Of a DNA stretch of 64,000 bases, positions 57,568 through 64,000 are shown piece by piece. The DNA lies in NCBI RefSeq assembly GCF_018614575.1, contig NZ_JAGGOJ010000011.1, forward strand, positions 62,001 through 126,000, given 5' to 3'. A program made the translations under genes and the position numbers. This stretch comes from Streptomyces sp. ISL-10 (GTDB lineage: Bacteria > Actinomycetota > Actinomycetes > Streptomycetales > Streptomycetaceae). Positions within the stretch are counted from its first letter, which is position 1; each line of letters begins with the position of its first letter. The notes under the pieces were generated by a model. It had not been told where the DNA came from. It ran no database searches and worked only from the letters and a program-made list of their open reading frames with translations.

Positions 57568-58482
57568 TCAGGCCGGTGGCTCGGCCGCCGTGATGTTGCG
57601 GTACGCGATCTCGGCGAGCCGCCCCTGCCCGTCACGGCTGGGATGGAACCAGTCCCACCGGCTCAACTGCTCACCGCTGAACCGGAAGTCGAACACGGCA
57701 CCGCCGTCGTAACGACAGCGTTCGTCCTCGGCGCAGACGTCCTTCATGACCGTGTTGTACGCGACGATCCGCTGCCGCACCGCGTCCCGGCGCTGCTCTG
57801 CCGCCGGACTGGTGTCCTCCGCCTCACCCAGCATCGACGAACAGATGCCGAGCCTCCAGATCTGCCGGCCGAGCGGATCGGCGCGGCCCGTCGACCACAG
57901 GCGCTTGAGGTCCGGCACGCTCGACACATACACCTGGGCCTTGGGCGCGTCCTTGCGCAGCCGGGCCATCGATGCCTCGAACGACGTACGGAACGCGTCG
58001 ACAGGGGTCATCCGCTCCGCCGTGTCGGCGCAGGCGTCGTTCGCGCCGACCATCACGGTGACCAGGTCCGGCTCGTGCGCGGCCGCCGCGGCCATCTGCG
58101 CTGGCAGGTCGGCGACATCGGCGCCGGAGCGGGCGTGGTTCCAGCTGCGGGACGCGATGCCGGACGGCCCGAGCAGGCGCAGCGCGAGGCTGTTCACCGC
58201 GGCGTCCGTGCCCGTGGCCCAGGACACCTCCGGGCAGTCGGTGAGCACGGCGCAGGCGTCGAAACCCCGGGTGATGGAGTCGCCGACCGCGGCGAGCGAG
58301 TGCGGCGTGCGGTCCCAGAGGGGGGTGGTGCTCGGCGAGGGACGGGAGGTCGCGGAACCAGGACGTGCACCGTTCGGTGACGATGAGTCACATGCAGTCA
58401 GTGAGGCGGCGCAAAGGCCGGCGAGCACGACGGCGATCATCCCCGCCCCGCGCCTGCGGTGCGTCCTCTCGCGCTGCCGCAT
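57568..58482 (-). CDS. SGNH/GDSL-family hydrolase lipoprotein
   Basis: A 304-residue protein from ATG 58482. AVVLAGLCAASLTACDSSSP is a lipoprotein signal with a lipobox Cys. LAAVGDSITRGFDACAV gives the nucleophile Ser (block I), VMVGANDACADTAERM is block III, and RWDWFHPSRDGQGRLAEIAY gives the His (D-x-x-H block V). Six or more cysteines could form disulfides. It is probably an extracytoplasmic esterase or lipase. Confidence 0.85.
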   Translation of the reverse strand: MRQRERTHRRRGAGMIAVVLAGLCAASLTACDSSSPNGARPGSATSRPSPSTTPLWDRTPHSLAAVGDSITRGFDACAVLTDCPEVSWATGTDAAVNSLALRLLGPSGIASRSWNHARSGADVADLPAQMAAAAAHEPDLVTVMVGANDACADTAERMTPVDAFRTSFEASMARLRKDAPKAQVYVSSVPDLKRLWSTGRADPLGRQIWRLGICSSMLGEAEDTSPAAEQRRDAVRQRIVAYNTVMKDVCAEDERCRYDGGAVFDFRFSGEQLSRWDWFHPSRDGQGRLAEIAYRNITAAEPPA

Positions 58483-58742
58483 CCCCTGATTCTCCTCACC
58501 TGACCCGGCGGTCCGACTCCTGCCGAGTGAAAGCTTCGTGCGTACGGGCCCGGGACCGACAGTACGTCACCCCTGGCAGCCCCCCGCACGGTAGCGTTTT
58601 CCCGTCGCCCCAGAGGCACCCCGCCCATCGGCGCCAGTAAATTACATCACGTCAGATGCTGTCCCTTTTGCGGAGTTCTGCCCCCGATGCTGTTTACTGA
58701 GGCCGCTGGGAAGGTGATCCTCGTCCCACACTGGAGGTCCCG

Positions 58743-59237
58743 GTGACGACACGTGGTGTTCTGTACGTTCACTCCGCACCGCGCGCGCTGTGCCCGCACG
58801 TCGAGTGGGCGGTCGCGGGAGTGCTCGGTGTGCGCGTCCAGCTGGACTGGATCCGCCAGCCCGCATCGCCAGGCACCTGGAGAGCGGAGTTCTCCTGGCG
58901 CGGCGAGGCCGGGACGGCCTCCAAGCTGGCGTCGGCGCTGCGCGGCTGGCATCTGCTGCGCTTCGAGGTGACGGCGGAGCCGTGCGCGACGGCGGAGGGC
59001 GAACGCTACAGCGCGACTCCCGAGCTGGGCATCTTCCATGCGGTGACGGGCATGCACGGCGACATCCTGGTCCCCGAGGACCGCCTGCGCGCCGCGCTGG
59101 CGCGGTCGTCCCAGGGGGAGACCGACCTGGAGGCCGAGATCGCGAAGCTGCTCGGCAAGCCCTGGGACGACGAACTGGAGCCCTTCCGCTACGCGGGCGA
59201 GGGCGCGCCGGTCCGCTGGCTGCACCAGGTCGTCTGA
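58743..59237 (+). CDS. DUF3145 family protein
   Basis: A 164-residue protein from GTG 58743 with CACTGGAGGTCCCG. TRGVLYVHSAPRALCPHVEW and GTWRAEFSWRGEAGTASKLA are the DUF3145 signature, and MHGDILVPEDRLRAAL is conserved. The family is actinobacterial and usually lies next to the fatty-acid synthase genes, as here. Function unknown; the context suggests a link to lipid synthesis. Confidence 0.88.
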   Translation: MTTRGVLYVHSAPRALCPHVEWAVAGVLGVRVQLDWIRQPASPGTWRAEFSWRGEAGTASKLASALRGWHLLRFEVTAEPCATAEGERYSATPELGIFHAVTGMHGDILVPEDRLRAALARSSQGETDLEAEIAKLLGKPWDDELEPFRYAGEGAPVRWLHQVV

Positions 59238-59529
59238 CCCCGGCCCCCGGCTCCACCCGGGGCCCGCCGGCGTTGCCGGCCCGGGGCGTCTCCGCGTCCG
59301 GCAGTGTGCGCGTGCGGTGCGGGCGCCGTTGTTGGAGACGGGTGGGCCGCTGCGCGGGGCTGTTCCCCTACCCGCCCTCCCCCTGGGCCGGGCGGCGTGG
59401 GTGGTACCCCCGTCCCCGCTGTACCGATGTGCGGCTCCGCGCGTGGCCGGGCTCTCCCTGGACCCGTGCCGCGCTTCGCGCGCTGTCCTCACACTCCTCC
59501 TACGGCCTGCCGGCCGTAGGACGTTCCCC

Positions 59530-59558
59530 CGAACGGGCTGACTTTGTCAGCCCGTTCG
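59530..59558. terminator. Terminator, bidirectional
   Basis: Perfect 13-bp stem CGAACGGGCTGAC / GTCAGCCCGTTCG with a TTT loop. Confidence 0.7.
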
Positions 59559-59627
59559 GCGTTTGAAGCGCGGGGGGTACGGGGGGCGGAGCGCCCCGGT
59601 AAAGCCGGGCGGGGCGGGGAACGCGAC

Positions 59628-59661
59628 GAGGCCCGCGCCCCCACCGGGGGGCGCGGGCCTC
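59628..59661 (-). terminator. Terminator of the fatty-acid operon
   Basis: Perfect 15-bp stem GAGGCCCGCGCCCCC / GGGGGCGCGGGCCTC with an ACCG loop, 10 bases after the fabF stop. Confidence 0.75.
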
Positions 59662-59671
59662 GTTCGAAGAA

Positions 59672-60934
59672 TCAGACCGTCCGGAACGCCAGCACCACGT
59701 TGTGGCCGCCGAAGCCGAACGAGTTGTTGATCGCCGCGATCGTGCCCTCCGGCAGCGCGCGCGGTTCACCGCGGACGATGTCCGCGTCCACCGTCTCGTC
59801 GAGGTCGTCGATGTTGATCGTCGGCGGGGCCGTGCGGTGGTGCAGCGCGAGCACCGTCGCCACCGTCTCGATACCGCCCGCGCCACCCAGCAGGTGACCG
59901 GTCATCGACTTCGTCGCGGACACCGCGACATGGTCCAGGTCGTCGCCGAGGACGCTGCGCAGCGCCTTGATCTCCGCGACGTCACCCTGCGGTGTCGAGG
60001 TCGCGTGCGCGTTCAGGTGCACGACCTCGGACGGCTTGAGGTCCGTCGTCTCCAGCAGGTGCCGCAGCGCGGAGGCGATACCGCGGCCCGTCGGCTCCGG
60101 CTGCGCGATGTGGTGGCTGTCCGCGGACAGGCCCTGGCCCAGCACCTCGCAGTAGACCTTCGCGCCGCGCGCGGCCGCGTGCTCCGCCGACTCGAGGACC
60201 ACGACGCCCGCGCCCTCGCCGAGGACGAAACCGTCGCGTGCCGTGTCGTAGGGCCGCGAGGCCTTCGTCGGCTCGTCGTTGTTCTTGGACATCGCCATCA
60301 TGTTGGCGAACGCGGCGATCGGCAGCGGGTGGATCGCCGCCTCGGTGCCGCCCGCGACGACCACATCGGCACGGCCGGTGCGGATCATCTCGACGGCGTA
60401 GCCGATCGCCTCGGCGCCCGACGCGCACGCCGAGACCGGGGTGTGCACGCCCGCCTGGGCGTTCACCTCCAGGCCGACGTTGGCGGAAGGGCCGTTCGGC
60501 ATCAGCATGGGGACGGTGTGCGGGGAGACGCGGCGTACGCCCTTCTCCTTGAGCACGTCGTACTGGTCGAGCAGGGTCGTCACGCCGCCGATGCCGGAGG
60601 CGATCACCGTGCCCAGCCGCGCGGGGGCGACGGCGTCGTCCTCGCCCGCGGGGGCGGTGAAGCCGGCGTCGGTCCACGCCTCGCGCGCCGCGATCACGGC
60701 GAACTGCGCGGAGCGGTCCAGCTTGCGGGCCAGCGGGCGCGGCAGCACCTCGCCCGGGTCGACCGCGGCCGGCGCGGCGATGCGCACCGGGAGCTCGGCG
60801 AAGCGCTCGCCCTCCAGGAGCCGGACTCCGGAACGCCCGGCGATCATGCCTTCCCAGGTCGATGCGCTGTCGCCACCCAACGGTGTGGTTGCGCCGATAC
60901 CGGTGACGACCACGGTGCGATTGGTCGAGTTCAC
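59672..60934 (-). CDS. fabF: 3-oxoacyl-[ACP] synthase II
   Basis: A 420-residue KAS II that elongates acyl chains by condensing acyl groups with malonyl-ACP. The nucleophile is Cys170 in VSACASGAEAIGYA; the two His are in HLNAHATSTPQGDVAEIK and SMTGHLLGGAGGIETVAT; NNSFGFGGHNVVLAF closes the fold. Length is normal. It is the last gene of fabD-fabH-acpP-fabF and ends at a strong terminator. Confidence 0.95.
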   Translation of the reverse strand: MNSTNRTVVVTGIGATTPLGGDSASTWEGMIAGRSGVRLLEGERFAELPVRIAAPAAVDPGEVLPRPLARKLDRSAQFAVIAAREAWTDAGFTAPAGEDDAVAPARLGTVIASGIGGVTTLLDQYDVLKEKGVRRVSPHTVPMLMPNGPSANVGLEVNAQAGVHTPVSACASGAEAIGYAVEMIRTGRADVVVAGGTEAAIHPLPIAAFANMMAMSKNNDEPTKASRPYDTARDGFVLGEGAGVVVLESAEHAAARGAKVYCEVLGQGLSADSHHIAQPEPTGRGIASALRHLLETTDLKPSEVVHLNAHATSTPQGDVAEIKALRSVLGDDLDHVAVSATKSMTGHLLGGAGGIETVATVLALHHRTAPPTINIDDLDETVDADIVRGEPRALPEGTIAAINNSFGFGGHNVVLAFRTV

Positions 60935-61010
60935 AGGAATTCTTTCTCCACGTGTAGGGGGTGCGGAATGTGCACGGCGCCACCGCTGGGCGGCGACGAG
61001 CGCGTCAGTC

Positions 61011-61259
61011 TCAGGCCTGGTGCTTGAGGATGTAGTCCGCGGCGTCGCCGACGGTCTTCAGGTTCTTCACGTCCTCGTCCGGGATCTTGACGTCGAAGCG
61101 CTCTTCGGCGGCGACGACGACCTCGACCATGGACAGCGAGTCGACGTCCAGGTCGTCGGTGAAGGACTTGTCCAGCTGGACGTCCTCGACCGGGATACCG
61201 GCGATCTCGTTGACGATGTCGGCGAGACCCGAAACGATCTCTTCCTGCGTGGCGGCCAT
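61011..61259 (-). CDS. acpP: Acyl carrier protein
   Basis: An 82-residue ACP. Ser41 in DDLDVDSLSMVEVVVAAEER receives the 4'-phosphopantetheine arm. It carries growing acyl chains for FabH and FabF. Located between fabH and fabF in the same operon, with a GGAGCGCC leader. Confidence 0.96.
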   Translation of the reverse strand: MAATQEEIVSGLADIVNEIAGIPVEDVQLDKSFTDDLDVDSLSMVEVVVAAEERFDVKIPDEDVKNLKTVGDAADYILKHQA

Positions 61260-61325
61260 GTTGGCGCTCCTTCGGTGTGTATCAGAGGGTGTGGCTGTAG
61301 CCGTCCGGAAGATCCGTACGGGTGC

Positions 61326-62327
61326 CTAGGGGAGGGTAACGACCGTCGCGGCGTAGACGAGACCCGCCCCGAAGCCGATGACGAGCGCGGTGTCGCCGCT
61401 CTTCGCCTGTCCGGTCGCCAGGAGCCGCTCCATGGCGAGCGGAATCGAGGCGGCCGAGGTGTTGCCGGTGGTCTCCACGTCACGGGCGACCGTGACGTGC
61501 TCCGGCAGCTTCAGCGTCTTCACCATCGAGTCGATGATCCGCATATTGGCCTGGTGCGGGATGAAGACGTCCAGGTCGGCCGCCGGGATGCCGGCCGCGT
61601 CGAGCGCCTGCTGGGCGACCTTCGCCATCTCGAAGACGGCCCAGCGGAACACCGCCTGGCCCTCCTGCGTGATGGCGGGGAACTTGTCGACGGACCCCTC
61701 GCGGTAGTCCGTCCACGGCACGGTCTGCTTGATGGTCTCGGACTTGTCGCCCTCCGAGCCCCACACGGTCGGGCCGATCCCCGGCTCCTTCGCGGGGCCC
61801 ACGACGACCGCTCCCGCGCCGTCGCCGAACAGGAAGGCCGTCGCACGGTCCTCCAGGTCGGTGAGGTCGCTGAGGCGCTCCACGCCGATCACGAGCACGT
61901 ACTCGGCGGAACCTTCCACCACCATGCCCTTGGCGAGCGTGAGCCCGTACCCGAAGCCCGCGCAGCCCGCGGAGATGTCGAACGCGGCCGGCTTGACGGC
62001 GCCGATCCGGTCGGCGATCTCCGTGGCGACGGCCGGGGTCTGCTTGAAGTGCGACACGGTGGAGACGATCACGCCGCCGATCTGCTCCGGGGTGATCCCC
62101 GCATCGGCGATCGCCTTGCCCGACGCCTCGACCGACATCGCGGTCACGGTCTCCTCGGGCGAGGCCCAGTGGCGCGTGGCGATGCCCGAGCGCGAGCGGA
62201 TCCACTCGTCGGAGGAGTCGATCGTCTCGAGGATCACCTCGTTGGGCACGACGCGGGTCGGACGGTAGCCGCCGACACCCATGATGCGTGCGTACGGGGC
62301 GCCCTGACTGGGCTTGATCTTCGACAT
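61326..62327 (-). CDS. fabH: 3-oxoacyl-[ACP] synthase III
   Basis: A 333-residue KAS III that starts fatty acids by joining an acyl-CoA primer to malonyl-ACP; in Streptomyces it favours branched primers. Cys122 in DISAGCAGFGYGLT, His in IPHQANMRI and Asn in TTGNTSAASIPLAM form the triad. RSGIATRHWASPEET is the typical N-terminal block. ATG 62327 follows AAGGAGCCGTAGCGC. Confidence 0.95.
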   Translation of the reverse strand: MSKIKPSQGAPYARIMGVGGYRPTRVVPNEVILETIDSSDEWIRSRSGIATRHWASPEETVTAMSVEASGKAIADAGITPEQIGGVIVSTVSHFKQTPAVATEIADRIGAVKPAAFDISAGCAGFGYGLTLAKGMVVEGSAEYVLVIGVERLSDLTDLEDRATAFLFGDGAGAVVVGPAKEPGIGPTVWGSEGDKSETIKQTVPWTDYREGSVDKFPAITQEGQAVFRWAVFEMAKVAQQALDAAGIPAADLDVFIPHQANMRIIDSMVKTLKLPEHVTVARDVETTGNTSAASIPLAMERLLATGQAKSGDTALVIGFGAGLVYAATVVTLP

Positions 62328-62343
62328 GCGCTACGGCTCCTTG

Positions 62344-63267
62344 TCAGGCTGCTTGGTGCTCGGCGACGAGCGTGCGGGCCGCGTCGAGGTCGTCAGGGGT
62401 CTTCAGCGCGAGTGTCTGGACGCCCTTGAGGGCGCGCTTGGCGAGACCGGTGAGCGTACCGCCCGGGCACACCTCGATGAGGGCGGTCGCGCCGAGCGCG
62501 GCGAACGTCTCCATGCACAGGTCCCAGCGCACCGGGTTGGCGACCTGGCCGACCAGGCGCGAGACGACCTCGGCACCGGTGGCGACGGTGCGCCCGTCCT
62601 TGTTGGAGACGTACGGGACGGCGGGGTCGGCCGGGTCGAGGCCCTGCGCGGCCTCCTGGAGCTTCGCGACCGCGGGCGCCATGTGATGCGTGTGGAACGC
62701 GCCGGCCACCTGCAGCGCCACGACCTTGCGGACGCCTTCCGGCTTGTCCGCCTCCAGCGCGGCCAGTTGCTCCATGGTGCCGGCGGCGACGATCTGGCCG
62801 GCGCCGTTGACGTTCGCCGGGGTCAGGCCGAGCTTCTCCAGGTGCGGGACCGTCACGTCGGGGTCGCCGCCGAGCAGCGCCGACATGCCGGTCCTGGTCA
62901 CCGCGGCGGCCTCGGCCATCGCCAGGCCCCGGGCCCGTACGAGTCGCAGCGCGGCGGTGTCGTCGATGACGCGGGCGAACGCGGCCGCGGTGATCTCGCC
63001 GACGCTGTGGCCGGCGACCGCGCCGGGCGTCACGTCACCGAGGGCGGAAGCGGACAGCAGGCCCGCCGCCACCAGCAGCGGCTGGGCCACGGCCGTGTCG
63101 CGGATCTCGTCCGCGTCGGCCTTCGTGCCGTAGTGGGCAAGGTCGAGGCCGATGGCGTCCGACCAGGCGGCGATGCGGTCGGCGGCACCGGGGAGGTCGA
63201 GCCAGGGGGCAAGGAAGCCGGGCGTCTGAGCGCCTTGGCCGGGAGCGACGAGTACGAGCACCCTCAC
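62344..63267 (-). CDS. fabD: Malonyl-CoA:ACP transacylase
   Basis: A 307-residue transacylase that loads malonyl onto ACP. The start is GTG 63267 (VRVLVLVAPGQGAQTPGFLA). The GQGAQ oxyanion block, Ser88 in VAGHSVGEITAAAF, Arg in RLVRARGLAMAEAA and the His region VAGAFHTHHMAP are intact. First gene of the fab operon, 83 bases after fasR. Confidence 0.95.
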   Translation of the reverse strand: MRVLVLVAPGQGAQTPGFLAPWLDLPGAADRIAAWSDAIGLDLAHYGTKADADEIRDTAVAQPLLVAAGLLSASALGDVTPGAVAGHSVGEITAAAFARVIDDTAALRLVRARGLAMAEAAAVTRTGMSALLGGDPDVTVPHLEKLGLTPANVNGAGQIVAAGTMEQLAALEADKPEGVRKVVALQVAGAFHTHHMAPAVAKLQEAAQGLDPADPAVPYVSNKDGRTVATGAEVVSRLVGQVANPVRWDLCMETFAALGATALIEVCPGGTLTGLAKRALKGVQTLALKTPDDLDAARTLVAEHQAA

Positions 63268-63350
63268 ACTCTCTCTTGTGGACGGCTCGGCCCGCCCGTG
63301 AGGACAAGGACGAAGAACCGTCAGGGGAATTGTCGGTGTTCCACAAAAGT

Positions 63351-64000
63351 CTAGAGCTGGCTGTCTCCGTCGGCCAGACGCCCGAGAATCAGGGCGATCC
63401 GCAGAGTGAACGCCGAGCGGACATCGGAGGGTGACCAGCCGGTGACGTCCGTCACACGTCGGAGCCGGTAGCGCACGGTGTTGGGATGGACGAACAACAT
63501 CCGTGCGGCGCCTTCGAGGCTGCTGGCCTGCTCCAGATACACACTCAGAGTCTCCAGCAGCGCCGAGCCTGCCTCCTCCAGCGGTCTGTAGATCTCCTCC
63601 ACCAACTGCTCGCGCGCCGCAGGGTCCGAGGCGATCGCCCGCTCCGGCAGCAGATCGTCCGCGAGCACCGGCCGCGGCGCGTCCTGCCAGGCGGAACACG
63701 CCTTGAGGCCCGCGGCGGCGGCCTGCGCCGACCGCGTCGCGGCCAGCAGGTCGGGCACGATGGGCCCGGCGACGACGGGACCGGCCGCATACGGGCCGAT
63801 CAGGGCCTTCGCGACATGCAGCGGGTTGTCGCTGCCGCCCGCGATGACGACGAGCCGGTCGCCGAGCACACCGGTAAGCACCTGGAGCTTGGCGTGCCGG
63901 GCGGCCCGGCGGATCGCCTCCACCGTCAGTTCGCTGTCCCCGTCGGGGGCGGTGCCGAGGATCACGCACACGTGCTCGGGGGAGTTCCAGCCGAGGGCGG
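63351..64000 (-). CDS. fasR: FasR, PucR-type activator of the fatty-acid operon (N-terminus beyond window)
   Basis: The C-terminal ~216 residues are visible and the frame stays open to base 64000 (ALGWNSPEHVCVILGTAPDG). VLTGVLGDRLVVIAGGSDNP is the GGDEF-like central block; the C-terminal PucR HTH is ASSLEGAARMLFVHPNTVRY, then RLRRVTDVTGWSPSDVRSAF. In S. coelicolor FasR lies immediately upstream of fabD and activates fabDHPF; the same arrangement here supports the name. Confidence 0.88.
   Translation of the reverse strand, partial: ALGWNSPEHVCVILGTAPDGDSELTVEAIRRAARHAKLQVLTGVLGDRLVVIAGGSDNPLHVAKALIGPYAAGPVVAGPIVPDLLAATRSAQAAAAGLKACSAWQDAPRPVLADDLLPERAIASDPAAREQLVEEIYRPLEEAGSALLETLSVYLEQASSLEGAARMLFVHPNTVRYRLRRVTDVTGWSPSDVRSAFTLRIALILGRLADGDSQL

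Larger units (their letters stand above)
59238..59671. other. Convergent intergenic region with two terminators
   Basis: No gene is supported. It holds the hairpin at 59530 and the hairpin at 59628. The rest is GC-rich sequence without features I can name. Confidence 0.5.

Overview
The window is high-GC DNA with Streptomyces codon use: GTG and TTG starts are common and TTA codons are rare. At the right end it carries the conserved fatty-acid operon fasR-fabD-fabH-acpP-fabF followed by a DUF3145 gene, which has the same order as in Streptomyces coelicolor. The organism is therefore a Streptomyces or a very close relative.

Region 1 (1-21.6 kb) is the right-hand part of a siphovirus-type prophage, with every gene on the + strand. 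It opens with minor tail proteins and a lysis cassette (amidase endolysin that runs in frame into a holin-like segment, then a second small membrane protein). The early/replication half follows: HTH regulator, RecT annealing protein, Cas4/RecB-like nuclease, two tandemly duplicated winged-helix proteins (the second with four 20-bp palindromes inside its gene), a divergent C5-cytosine methyltransferase, a WhiB-like regulator, a possible sliding-clamp-like protein, an HU protein, a RuvC-like resolvase, an N6-methyltransferase-like protein, a DUF4192 protein and many small unknown genes. Control elements recur: two near-identical promoters each followed by a 19-bp inverted repeat, three copies of an asymmetric TGACATTYTTGAA element, and GC hairpins placed just before the next ribosome binding site. 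The region ends at the 3' half of a tRNA (CAT anticodon), read as the attachment-site remnant. The intact tRNA and the head genes should lie left of the window.

Region 2 (21.6-39 kb) is a mosaic accessory island. It contains a frameshifted two-gene remnant, a secreted NucA/NucB-domain protein, a decayed IS110-family transposase, duplicated ~80-bp and 120-bp repeats, and a translation-coupled pair made of a small helical protein and an NB-ARC/TPR STAND NTPase (a candidate defence module). These are followed by an IS3/IS481-like fragment, a GNAT acetyltransferase, and a minus-strand cluster of a MauE-like membrane protein, a small membrane protein, an MJ0619-like radical SAM enzyme, an ArsM-like methyltransferase and a truncated CcdA. 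Two genes of that cluster carry frameshifts. A HEAT-like protein and an intact IS110-family element close the island.

Region 3 (39-64 kb) is core-like chromosome. It holds a sigma-like/ricin-lectin membrane protein, an acetyl-CoA-carboxylase-type carboxyltransferase with MatB, a LysE-type exporter divergent from an Lrp/AsnC regulator, an MreB-like protein, and a MarR regulator divergent from an oxidoreductase and an Ohr peroxidase. A secreted M14 carboxypeptidase, an EI24 membrane protein, a nitrilase-family hydrolase, a second LysE translocator, an SGNH lipoprotein and DUF3145 follow. Last comes the FAS II operon with its activator FasR cut by the window edge.
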